Below are positions 1-8,950 of a stretch of 64,000 bases of DNA, one piece after another; within the stretch, counting starts at the first letter, position 1, and every line of letters begins with the position of its first letter. The DNA lies in contig NC_050471.1 of assembly GCF_013373865.1 (NCBI RefSeq), forward strand, positions 7,043,307 to 7,107,306, in the 5' to 3' direction. The position numbers and the translations under genes were made by a program. Under the pieces are notes generated by a model, which did not search any database, was not told the DNA's origin, and was given only the letters and a program-made list of their open reading frames with translations. Source of the DNA: Monomorium pharaonis (lineage: Eukaryota; Arthropoda; Insecta; Hymenoptera; Formicidae).

Positions 1-292
1 GTCTAAATTCTTGATTTATAAGATAATGAATAAAGGCATGAGAAGAATGTAGACGGATAGAAAAATCTGACGCTATCCACTTTCTCTAAGTTGGAGAGAC
101 ATTAAAATATAAAATTAGAGTATCATATTGTAATAACGCAATAAGATAATATTAGCTAATCGGACGCTTAGTCTTTGGTTCCCGCGTGGAGACTTATTCG
201 TTAACTCTTGTAAAGAAGTAAGCTTATTTGCTCATTTCTTGAAAACGTGCGTGAGCTCGTTCGTTACAGCCTAATAATGATCGTTCGGCGTC
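1..292. other. 3' flank of the acyltransferase gene
   Basis: This AT-rich stretch lies just downstream of the minus-strand AGPAT stop codon and should contain its 3' UTR. I saw no other open frame or repeat of note here. No canonical AATAAA on the minus strand stood out, so the polyadenylation site is unresolved. Confidence 0.4.
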
Positions 293-3200
293 TTACCGGA
301 CAGGCAGGGACTGCTGGATCTCGCGACTCGTCGCGTGAAACACTTCGCTCATGGCATTTCGTGTCTTTTCCATTAACTCTTCCATGTCGTTTGTATCGAG
401 TCCTTCGGTTGAGATGGGCGGCAATGTCGTTACGAGAATGCGCCCTTTAATTAAATATACTTTAAACTGCTTCTGATAATCTCATGAAATTTTCGAGTAA
501 TTAAAGAAATTGTTTTCACAACTTACTCTTTCTTTTTAATTTATATACCTACCGGAATCAAATTTTTTTTCTTCCGCGGATAAGAAATAATAGGAGGAGA
601 ATACGACCGGTAGTATAGGTAATTGCGACCTAATCGCAACGTGGAAGGCACCCTTCTTGAACGGATGTATCTCGCCAGTATTGTGTCTGGTGCCCTCAGG
701 AAATATCCACAGCTTAATCTGCAAAGCGTAACGCGTAAAAAACATAGTAGAAAGCAAATGACGGTGATTTACGCGCGCATCTTTTTCTTTACCTTCTTCT
801 CCGTGATCTCCTTTGTGGCGGTGTTGAGGGCGGTTCGTGCTTTTTCGGAGTTCATTCTGTCGATGAAAATTAGACCGCACAACCACGCGGCCAAACCAAA
901 CGGCCACACGTAGAAAAGTTCCTTCTTGGCGACGACAGTGCACTTGTCCATCACCGGCCAAATATCAAACATTCCCAGTATGTCTAGTGAGCTCTGATGA
1001 TTTGCCACGATTATACAAGCTCTGTTCTTCTCCAAGTGTTCTCTTCCCCGCAGCTCCCATCGCAGACCCAGCAGAGTACTGATGTGATGGCATAACGACG
1101 ATGCCAGTCTGCAAGATAAAAAAAACATTTTTGCCATAGCACAAATGTAAATTAACTTATGGAACAGTAACCAGATATCTTTATTTTAAATAATTTGTGG
1201 CACAGATAAAAAAATATATAGAGAGATATATATATAATTATTTTAATTTTTGTACAGTTAAAACATAAAAATGCTATTTAAAAAATATTATAATTAATAA
1301 ATTCTTATACACAATTTTATTAAAAATTAATTGTAATTAAAACTCAAGATAATATGTAGTTACTCTCTAAATTTCTTAGAGTGAAAATATTGCCACTACA
1401 TTTTTTCAAGTGATTTTCCACTCCAATAAAAGTTAAAAATTCACTCTATAATAATTAAAATTAAATAATTATGTAAACTAGTGTTATTTAATTTCCTTCT
1501 TTTCTTAAACAATATAATTTTCCTACTTATGCTTTTAAAATATGTCGTTTTGATATGTTTTTATAAATAAATTACATCAGTATTATAAAAAATTCTTCTA
1601 TATATCAATGAATTAATACATGAAAAATTATTCATGGATTTGCATACAGTCACATCTCTCTCTCTCTCTCTCTTTCGTCTTTCTCAAATTATTTTCAATG
1701 ATTTAAGTCAATGAAAAAATATTTATCAAGAATTGCGTATATACAATATAGGTATTTAGAAATCTCCAAGCGTTAAAGAATTTTGTAGAACTTTGTACTA
1801 TGTACCTATCTTCCACCAAGATCATTGATCGTGTCGTATGATTAAGCAGATTTAAAATACTTTAAGATTCGTTCAAGGGTTTCACATTCGTATTGAATGG
1901 AATTTATCTTGCCATTTTTCTTTTTTTTAATTTTAATTGCACATAAATACAAAATTAGGGATGTAATTACATGGAACATAATTTTTTTTAATAACTTTAC
2001 AACAAAACGTATTAAATTAAAAATATAATTATCGATAAGGTTGTCAAAAGGTTGCATTAAAAAAAACGCAAATTGGTGTTTTTAATAAATAATTGGTATT
2101 CAGTCCGTTTTTAAGATTATTCTCTTTCAAGGTTGTTTTAAATACAATCTTAAGATGCAAATAGAGTTCTGTGATTGATATTCATAATCGATTTTTATTT
2201 CAAGAGTCTTAAGTGATATCTTAAGATTCTAAACCGTGATAAATTGATAACATCTTGTACTCTTGAAACGATATTATTATAAAAATAAAAATGGACTGTG
2301 AATATATATTAACTTTAATTTATAACATCTTAAAATTGTGCTTAAAATAACTTTAAATACAAGAACAAATCTAAATGTCAACGTATCAAAATATCGCGAA
2401 AGATTAAAAAAATTTTTAATTGTAAGAACAAAGAGGGAAAAAATGAGAAAATATTCATTATTAAAGTGCTATAAGCATCATTTAAACCGTTACTATGGAT
2501 TAAATACTATAGCTTGATACTCAGATATTTGATACAATTGAATACAAAAGGTATTCAATCTGGGTAGAATGCACAAAATGTCCGGATAACCGAGAATATC
2601 GATAATTAACAAAAATGTTCCATGTCAACAAGCTAAATATAGCAATCATTGCCGTCGGGAGTGCCGCTGATCTTCACTCGGCCATCCCTCGGCAATTACT
2701 CCCACGCATTCGGGAGATTTTCCACCACCGTCGGCTGTCTCGGCCCCGGTCATCACTGGGGCGACGTAAGTAGATATCGCTTGATGACATTCATCATTTT
2801 ATTCGTTAAGGGGAGGTAGAGGGAGAGAGAGAGAGAGAGAGAGAGAGATGGGGGGGACAAAGAGAACTACCATTATTATGGGAAGCGACTCATTTTCTCC
2901 CATACAACATAGGAGCACAACAAGTTTAAATCCTCTCCTCCGATCCCCATCCGGCACCAGCATCATTGTGGTCGCTGCTGCTCGTGTTACAATACGGCAG
3001 CAACAAACGCAAACACACCGCCACCCACCGTACGAGCGCCGGTCGATAAATTCCCATAGCCGACGAACTCCGTCGCGACGCCTGGGCTGCGTTCGGAAAC
3101 ATCACCTGAGTGCTCTCGGATATCATTCTATCATTGTTGTTCGTTGAATGATAGACAAGGCTAAAATGATACTCAAAAGCACTCGGGTGACGTTTCTGAA

Positions 3201-3579
3201 CGCAGCCCTGTCGAAGCTTCAAGGGATACAACATACAACGGGGAAAACAAAAGACGCGCGAAAAGGCGTCGAAGGTGGTGGCCGGACAGAGAATCGGGGG
3301 AAAGAATCAGAGAGCGGAGAGAGAGCGAGTGGGCGCGCGATAAATGTGGCAACAACACAAAACAATATCGATCGACCGCGGGGAAGATACTGACAGCAAA
3401 TTCTTGACGTTGCCGGGGCGCAGCGAGAAGACAGGCGTGAGCAGGACCGAATTCATCATCACGATGCCGTAGTAGATGAGGAACTTGAAGTAGTAGCGGA
3501 AGGTGCGGCTGGTCTCGTACAGGAACGGCAGCACGAGGATAAAGCCGACGAGGATCACCTCGAAGCACGACGGAGCCAT
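293..3579 (-). CDS. Agpat1: 1-acyl-sn-glycerol-3-phosphate acyltransferase (AGPAT-alpha type), four exons, 272 aa
   Basis: This enzyme family acylates lysophosphatidic acid to phosphatidic acid at the ER membrane, a step in glycerophospholipid and triacylglycerol synthesis. Exons on the minus strand, 5' to 3', are 3579-3395, 1108-793, 718-553 and 444-293 (TAA at 295-293). Introns are 2286, 74 and 108 bp. The phases agree and the total of 819 nt is divisible by three. Visible in the protein are a hydrophobic N-terminus (about residues 8-45), the catalytic NHx4D motif as NHQSSLD at 98-104, the GLIFIDR block at 140-146, the FPEGTR substrate-binding motif at 173-178 and a downstream LPILPVV block. 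The length fits the family (about 280 aa). Exon 1 ends at a GTCAGT donor; the alternative GTATCT donor two codons on breaks the phase. The start ATG follows a GC-rich 5' flank and opens directly into the expected hydrophobic segment. The terminal codons CGG TAA overlap a good donor sequence (G^GTAAGA), so a longer alternative C-terminus is possible. Family assignment is confident; the paralog number is less so. Confidence 0.93.
1655..1673. repeat. (TC)n microsatellite
   Basis: A pure TC dinucleotide run of about 9 units inside acyltransferase intron 1. Confidence 0.9.
2093..2304. mobile_element. Degenerate TIR element (GGTATTCA..GTC family)
   Basis: The left end reads GGTATTCAGTCCGTTTTTAA. 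The right end, reverse-complemented, gives ATTCACAGTCCATTTTTA, so the two ends are imperfect inverted repeats about 210 bp apart. The terminal motif recurs at 6057, 6622-6778 and 10494-10636, which suggests a dispersed non-autonomous family. There is no internal ORF. The exact edges and target-site duplication are unclear. Confidence 0.5.
2822..2848. repeat. (GA)n microsatellite
   Basis: An uninterrupted GA run of about 13 units, directly followed by a G run. It lies in acyltransferase intron 1. Confidence 0.9.
3084..3208. mobile_element. Compact TIR element, 125 bp (GGGCTGCGTTC ends)
   Basis: The element opens GGGCTGCGTTCGGAAACATC and closes with the near-perfect reverse complement, ending GAACGCAGCCC. 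The TIRs are about 31 bp with a few mismatches and leave only a short AT-rich middle. It sits in acyltransferase intron 1, about 190 bp from exon 1. It has no coding capacity and looks like a miniature inverted-repeat element (MITE). I could not settle the target-site duplication. Confidence 0.72.
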
Positions 3580-4020
3580 CTTCCGCGACCGACGGGGGGA
3601 GGGGGGGACGACGACCTAACGTATGTACGAACGTGGTGCGACGAATTTGACACGCAAACCTTTTTCCCGCGCTCTCCGTTCGCTCTTCCCTTCTTTCCTC
3701 CCCCCGCGAACGATATTACGTTCACCCGACTTTTTATTACGACCGAGCCAGACGCGCGCGGCAACCTCGGCGGGGTTTCCGACGATACGTTCGAAACCGA
3801 CTCCGACCGACGGCTCCCACGAGAAACTACCGCGACGCGGCACGCTGCTGCGCAAGCGAACACTGCCGTCGTCGTTCGGCGACGGAGGATATTAAGCTGC
3901 GCCGCTTGCAAGGGGGAAAGAGGGACAGACCCTCCGGCACTCGGCGTTCTACCCCCTACTCGTCGCACGATCCCCCGGCCTCGCGCGCGCACCGCACACT
4001 CCGGCTTCGCACGGGTGGAC
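3580..4020 (-). promoter_or_regulatory. GC-rich 5' flank and likely promoter of the acyltransferase gene
   Basis: This block is strikingly richer in G+C and CpG than the surrounding AT-rich DNA, and it directly precedes the AGPAT start codon on the minus strand. Open frames on both strands here are side effects of base composition: they are low-complexity and Arg/Ser/Pro-rich. I infer a CpG-retaining promoter and 5' UTR. No TATA box or initiator was pinned down. Confidence 0.5.
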
Positions 4021-5027
4021 ACGGGGGAGCGGTAGGACCAATAATTCTCATTGCTCTAGGACACGGTTGTCCACGAGATATATGAAGGATGCGTGTGTCA
4101 CATTTCAATTAAGTATTACCAAACATTCCAAACATTTTATAGATTATTTCATTATTACGTTTAAATGCCTCTGGAAAATTCTCTTATTAAGTTTAAAAGT
4201 GATTTGTTTCTTTTGTTTACTCTTGGTTATTAAAATCGCGTTTTGTAATATTGTACAAAACGGAAAAAGAAATTAAATCCTTTTTAAGCTTTAATGTGTT
4301 AATGTTGAAATAATGGTGGTTTTTCCTTGTTTTGTCGGGGCAAAGTCATAAACAGAGTTCGCTAAATTCTTTCAAATGCGCTTTCTACGTTAGAAATGAA
4401 ATGGGTGTGTTATTCGCGCTTCAGTTCTCGGCCCATTCTCTCGGAAAGAGAAAACTGAGCATGCAAAAGCTAACACAAATCGATTTCTTTCTAAATCTTT
4501 TAACATTTACATATAAATAATATAATTATGCCAGCTCTATTTTTAAATAAAAATTAGAAAAAATTAAGATAATACATAATCTTTGTTTTTTAATAAAGCA
4601 GGCAATAATTTTAACATTTATTTATATAATATGTATTAACATTAATGAGCTTAAGAAAGTAACGAAAGACATCTTTGCAAAATCAATATTTATAAAGTAA
4701 AATATTAAAATGTTCGTAACTACTCCTGTCCTTAATTACTTTTTAATCTTTAATGTCACTATATATACTACGAAAATAGATATAACATTAATGCAAATGA
4801 CGACATCGCTTGTTAGCATAAATTATTATAGTAAGAGGTATATCTGACTAAAGTCTATTTTTTTATCTGTCTTTTCTACCTGTTTACTTATTTTTACCTA
4901 TCTAGTTTGCATTTTATTGTAATATTTTGCTTTCTTTTTATTTACGCAAAATTTATACTGTAGTTTTTTTATTTATCACTATATTAATATTATATATAAA
5001 TAAATTTAATTATTACATATATATACT

Positions 5028-5067
<40 letters not shown>

Positions 5068-5769
5068 TAATATTCAAAATATATTTAATGATTATATTAA
5101 TTTATTTATTTTAACTATTGGATATAAACTGACGTACGCGTACAAATACAAAGTCGTCACGATTGGAGAAGCAATGTTTGTACTAATGATCAGAAAGCGT
5201 AGGAAATATATTGATAATTGTTCACTGTATAAATATTTTTTTTAGATGCGTATTCGCATCCGGCGTGATTAATCGTAGCCACAAATGCACATAAAATATG
5301 ACGTTTTTTTTATTTGTCTTCTCCTTTGTCTCGCGTTCGGTTAACAAAATAACTCGAGTTTTTTCTCATTTCTTTTCATTTTTCATCCATTTTTTTTATT
5401 TTCAGTAAGTAATTTAATTCGAGAGAGGAGCATAATGAGCGTATAGAGTACATAGAGCAAACTTCTTTATTTATTAATAACTGAGACAACTATAATGATT
5501 TGTTATAGCTAAGAGATCTGAGAACGCAATTCATGTAGAAATATTTTATAGTACAAATACATTCGGCGCACAAACGTACACGACGTGCACGTGATATACC
5601 TATAATAATCGATACAGAAGAAACCCAATAAACTTCAAAATGTCTACCATGAAGCCTCGCATGTTCTGCGTACGTAATGAGTCTCTTCGCATCTCCCTTG
5701 GTGTTGGTTTTGAAATATTAAAAGTTTACTAACAAATTGTGTATGAAAAAAAAATATCGACATTACAAA
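4021..5769. other. AT-rich intergenic DNA
   Basis: I saw no convincing gene in this stretch. It holds a long (TA)n run at 5031-5065 and several poly-T tracts. Short open frames here have no recognisable protein features. Confidence 0.6.
5031..5065. repeat. (TA)n microsatellite
   Basis: A run of about 17 TA units with a near-continuous TA-rich left extension. Confidence 0.92.
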
Positions 5770-5885
5770 CCCAGCAAACACAGAACATAGCAGCAACATT
5801 GCGGCAATGTTATAACATTATAGCAACATCACAGCAATATTACAACATTGCCGCAATGTTGCTGCAATGTTCTGTGTTTGCTGGG
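5770..5885. mobile_element. Palindromic MITE, 116 bp, ends CCCAGCAAACACAGAAC
   Basis: The element begins CCCAGCAAACACAGAACAT and ends with the reverse complement ATGTTCTGTGTTTGCTGGG minus its first bases, making near-perfect TIRs. The interior repeats the theme GCAACATTGC / GCAATGTT on both arms, so the whole element can fold into one long hairpin. There is no ORF. It is probably one copy of a dispersed family. Confidence 0.82.
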
Positions 5886-6443
5886 AATATACTGTTTACG
5901 ATGACCTGAAAAAGAAATTGCTTTTCCACTAGTCCACAATATATATTTTTTATTGTCCAAGTGCTTGAAAATGATAATACATAATAAGTGTGCTTGAAGA
6001 TAATTAATTTAATTAGGCCATTATTATAATATCATTTTAAGCACGTAATACGTTAAGGCCGGTATTTATAGTCAAAAGTTTTGATGGGGGCGTTAAGGCG
6101 CGGTCACGTGATCAGTTTGCCACTCTCCTTCAGAGGTTCTTTAGTTTCATAATCTTATGACGTCATTAATCGCTCCCGAAGCCGATTAATCTAGGCCGAT
6201 CGAAAACGCTAATAATTGAAGCTGCGTTCCACAATTCACTATCAGTACTAAAAATCTATAATCTACATTATAATTTTCAGTAGCAGTGAATTTTAGAACG
6301 CAACCTATATAGTAAGAAGAATAATACAAGGTCTACAATGTCAGCAGGAGTAATGGAATAATGAATAAGAATAACATTTGACCAATTAAAAACTAGGAGT
6401 AAACGAAATGGCCAAATCTCATATTTTATATTTTTACTTCTTA
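5886..6443. other. Intergenic stretch with fragments of TIR elements
   Basis: This stretch holds a possible degenerate element at about 6057-6197, starting GGCCGGTATTTATAGTC and ending near a CTAGGCC inverted match, and a short TIR element at 6221-6304. I see no gene. Confidence 0.45.
6221..6304. mobile_element. Short TIR element, 84 bp (GCTGCGTTCC ends)
   Basis: The left end GCTGCGTTCCACAATTCACT is matched in inverse by AGTGAATTTTAGAACGCAAC at the right end, with about three mismatches in 20. The middle is AT-rich. The GCTGCGTTC terminus resembles that of the 3084-3208 element, so the two may be distantly related. Confidence 0.65.
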
Positions 6444-6588
6444 GGGCTATCACGCACAAAATGACATAAGCTGCATAAGCATAGTATAAGAGCTCTAGGC
6501 CAATAAGCATCTTATGTATATCAATATGGCAACTTTATACTGAGAATTGATTGGTTCAACAGTCTTATGCTATGTTTATGCAGCTTAT

Positions 6589-6890
6589 GGGCCTCCGCAC
6601 AGACTTTTGCATAACGCATAGGACGGGATTCATAGACCGATCTTAAGCTCAAGCATTGTCTTAAGTCTAGCTTCGAGCCGACTTGAGACTTACTTAACCA
6701 ATGAAATAACAGCATTGACGTCTCAAGATCGTGCTTAAGCTGGAACTTGAATAAGATTCGACTATGAATTCCGGCCAATAACATAAATGCATAAGACATT
6801 TGATTGGTTGGATTTCTTATGCATTTTGCTTGTGGGCCAATCAATTTGTTTATGTACATACGTTATGCGTTATGCAAAAGTGTGTGCGAG
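6589..6890. mobile_element. Nested MITE (CCGCACAGACTTTTGCATAACGC family), interrupted
   Basis: The left end contains CCGCACAGACTTTTGCATAA and the right arm carries the inverse TTATGCAAAAGTGTGTGCG. The same family occurs intact at 40261-40424 with clean TTA flanks, which confirms the assignment. The copy here is split by the 6622-6778 element. Confidence 0.7.
6622..6778. mobile_element. Innermost nested TIR element (ATTCATAGTC family)
   Basis: The left end reads GGGATTCATAGACCGATCTTA. The right end reads TAAGATTCGACTATGAATTC followed by CGGCC, its imperfect inverse. The family also occurs at 10494-10636 and 2093-2304. It is the youngest of the three nested layers at this site by insertion order. 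Confidence 0.68.
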
Positions 6891-6933
6891 AAACGGAACG
6901 CAGCTTATGTTATTTCGTGTGTGATGGCCCTTA

Positions 6934-7070
6934 GCTCGGATCTACAATAGGTGTAGTAAGCCTCATGCCATAAGAAACTGACCAATTATAATTGAATGTG
7001 AAGAATAAACGAATATAATTGGTTAATTCCTTAGGGCTTAAGGCTTACTACACCTATTGTAGATCTGGCC
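6934..7070. mobile_element. MITE of the chain, element 2 (137 bp)
   Basis: The left arm carries GGATCTACAATAGGTGTAGT and the right arm the inverse ACTACACCTATTGTAGATC. TTA flanks at 6931-6933 (shared with the preceding element) and 7071-7073 (shared with the following one) fit PIF/Harbinger-type insertion. It has no ORF. Confidence 0.82.
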
Positions 7071-7073
7071 TTA

Positions 7074-7211
7074 GGGCCATTCTACAATAGTCGCAAGTCG
7101 CCAGTTGCTTTCTATGACAATCAATGATCATCGAGCTCCATACATAAAGCTCAATGTTCATTGGCGGTCGCAAAAGGCAACTGGCGACTTGTAACTATTG
7201 TAGAATGGCCC
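7074..7211. mobile_element. MITE of the chain, element 3 (138 bp)
   Basis: The ends are GGGCCATTCTACAATAGT and the inverse ACTATTGTAGAATGGCCC. Inside the TIRs are GTCGCAAGTCGCCAGTTGC and its inverse. The flanks are TTA at 7071-7073 and 7212-7214. The interior resembles the element at 7628-7764. Confidence 0.85.
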
Positions 7212-7214
7212 TTA

Positions 7215-7483
7215 AGGGCCATCTACAATGGAGTGTTTTAGCCGTAATAGCACTAAAACTACGGCAATGCTGTCTAGAATAAAAACGACGTAGCAATAAC
7301 ATACAAGCCGGCCATCAAAGAAAGGCGACCAAAAACTAATCCCGAATGCCCCAACGCTCATCGTAAGCACGCAATGAATTGGCTCAATGTCTGCTGTAGG
7401 CTGTAAACAGTAAAGCAATACGAAGTGGAGACATTTTCTACGACTACTGCTACGGCCTACGACTCTCCATTGTAGATGGCCCT
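7215..7483. mobile_element. MITE of the chain, element 4 (269 bp, first copy of a pair)
   Basis: The ends are AGGGCCATCTACAATGGAGTG and the inverse CTCCATTGTAGATGGCCCT, flanked by TTA at 7212-7214 and 7484-7486. Unlike its neighbours it has a roughly 200-bp interior without strong inverted symmetry. A second copy in the same orientation lies at about 7778-8046. Confidence 0.87.
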
Positions 7484-7486
7484 TTA

Positions 7487-7624
7487 GACCCAGTCTACAA
7501 TAAGTCGTTAGTCGTTGGTCGTATCAAATCTAACCAATCAAAGTTGATCTTAGAGAAGAATAACTGAACATAATTGGTTAAATTTCTTACGACCAACGAC
7601 CAACGACTCATTGTACACTGGGCT
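7487..7624. mobile_element. MITE of the chain, element 5 (138 bp)
   Basis: The left end reads GACCCAGTCTACAATAAGTC. The right end reads GACTCATTGTACACTGGGCT, its near inverse. The inner arms repeat GTCGTTGGTCGT in inverse as ACGACCAACGAC. The flanks are TTA at 7484-7486 and 7625-7627. Confidence 0.85.
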
Positions 7625-7627
7625 TTA

Positions 7628-7764
7628 AGCCTCGTTTACAGAAGTCGCAAGCAGCCAGTTGCGACTTGCGACAGCCAATGATTGTCGAGCTTTAACTAGA
7701 AACTAGGCGCTCATTGGCTACCGCAAGTCGCAACTGGCTGTTTGCGACTTCTGTAGACGAGGCT
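7628..7764. mobile_element. MITE of the chain, element 6 (about 137 bp, TTAA-flanked)
   Basis: The ends are GCCTCGTTTACAGAAGTCGC and the inverse GCGACTTCTGTAGACGAGGC, followed inward by long arms around CAGCCAGTTGCGACTT. Both sides read TTAA (7625-7628 and 7764-7767), so the duplication is best read as 4 bp here, unlike its TTA neighbours. Confidence 0.8.
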
Positions 7765-7777
7765 TAAGCGAGCTTAA

Positions 7778-8046
7778 AGGGCCATCTACAATGGAGTGTT
7801 TTAGTCGTAACAACGCTAAATCTACGACCATGCTGTCAATAATATAAACGACGTAACAATAATATACAAGCCGGCTATCATAGAGAGATGACTAAAAACT
7901 AACCCCGAACATCTAAACGCTCATCGTAAGCACCCACTGAATTGGCTCAATGTCTGTTGTAGGCCGTAATCAGTAAAACAGTACGTAATGAAAATATTGT
8001 CTACGACTACTGCTACGGCCTACAACTCTCCATTGTAGATGGCCCT
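7778..8046. mobile_element. MITE of the chain, element 7 (second copy of the 269-bp family)
   Basis: This element starts AGGGCCATCTACAATGGAGTG and ends CTCCATTGTAGATGGCCCT, as at 7215-7483. The interior is clearly homologous throughout with scattered substitutions. It is separated from the preceding element only by a short GCGAGC remnant and TTAA. Confidence 0.85.
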
Positions 8047-8061
8047 TTAGATTTGACTATT

Positions 8062-8189
8062 GGTTTGTTCGCGTCGCCATGCCCCGACGTGCTCCTACTC
8101 ACTCTGATAGGTTGGCGTCATCAGAATCAACGTATTGACGTGTGTTGAAGTAAATAGGAGTATGTCGAGGCATGTGACGCGAACAGACC
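8062..8189. mobile_element. TIR element at the right end of the chain (GGTTTGTTCGCGTC)
   Basis: The left end reads GGTTTGTTCGCGTCGCCATG; the right end is the inverse CATGTGACGCGAACAGACC. The arms continue through CCTCGAC and CTCCTA. The GGTYTGTT terminus is shared with the element at 39857-39966. Confidence 0.75.
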
Positions 8190-8928
8190 CTATGAATATG
8201 AATATCGGCCATAGATTTAGAAATATTTGAATTACCTCTATTCTCATTATGCTCGAATAAGAGACAAATAAATAAAGCTAGAAAATTTTATTTAATATCA
8301 GTTTTAAAGGGTGATTGTGCATTTTCATCTGATGTCTTTTTCTATCTTGATGAGGTTCATTTCTCTTTAGAAAAGAGGAAAAATTAGGTCGATCAAAATC
8401 TGCACGGAGTGCCATATTTTACCGCTTTTTGCAATAAGGGTCATTGTACGTACACTGTAAAAATTGAGCAACGTGATTGGTCATTTACAGAAATGTATGT
8501 GCAGGTTTGAGAACAGGAGGGGTAAATTCGCGGTAAAGACCGTGAATAGGAAAAGAGAGGCTTTAGCGTGTTCTTCCATAAAGAGAAACATTGCGAGGTA
8601 AGATAGAGCAGGTGCAATTTCGTAAAGGACGAAAAGCATCTTTCCATCGCTTACAATTTACTTTCTAAGAGATAAGATTTTTTCTACCTTTAACCTAACC
8701 TATCCTATCTATTGCCGAATTTTTACGCGGAATAACGTGCATAGAAACCACGTGTGATCTTCGAGTTTCGATATTTGTACCAAACTGCTAGAATCCATAG
8801 AATAATTGGACCTTGTATTTTTACACGGTGTTTTTTGTAGGTGAGCTCTTGTGAGGAAAAGAGCTGAACGTATCTCTCTTTTGAATCTTTTGAATATTGC
8901 TTTGATACGAGGTGTTTACTTGCATGGT

Positions 8929-8950
8929 CGAGAATCACATGTGATTCTCG
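8929..8950. repeat. Perfect 22-bp palindrome
   Basis: The arm CGAGAATCACA is followed directly by its exact reverse complement TGTGATTCTCG, with no spacer. It is isolated from the TIR elements around it. Confidence 0.9.

Larger units (their letters stand above)
1109..3394 (-). other. Intron 1 of the acyltransferase gene (2.3 kb)
   Basis: This intron separates the membrane-anchor exon from the catalytic exon. It contains a (TC)n run at 1655-1673, a diverged repeat near 1360-1450, a TIR element at about 2093-2304, a (GA)n run at 2822-2848 and a compact TIR element at 3084-3208. The rest is AT-rich and shows no coding signal. Confidence 0.75.
6444..6930. mobile_element. PIF/Harbinger-like MITE with two nested elements inside
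   Basis: The outer ends are GGGCTATCACGCACAAAATG on the left and an inverse copy ending GTGTGATGGCCC on the right. Both are flanked by TTA (6441-6443 and 6931-6933), the 3-bp duplication typical of PIF/Harbinger elements. The 487-bp length is due to insertions. A second element with ends GGGCCTCCGCACAGAC runs from 6589 to about 6890 and is itself interrupted by a third at 6622-6778. No transposase frame is present. Confidence 0.8.

Noticed and set aside
719..792. Apparent frameshift between the two acyltransferase motif blocks
   Set aside because: The frame change is explained by a 74-bp intron with GTAAAG donor and TTTGCAG acceptor, so the gene is not broken.
623..913. Plus-strand open frame opposite the acyltransferase catalytic exons
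   Set aside because: It is the shadow of the real minus-strand exons, which carry the NHx4D and FPEGTR motifs.
3555..4022. 155-codon minus-strand frame in the GC-rich block upstream of the acyltransferase
   Set aside because: Low-complexity Arg/Ser/Pro-rich product, overlapping open frames on both strands and a promoter-like position. Composition alone explains it.
6521..6859. 112-codon minus-strand frame within the nested MITEs
   Set aside because: It runs across three different inserted elements and cannot be an ancestral coding sequence. No transposase motif is present.
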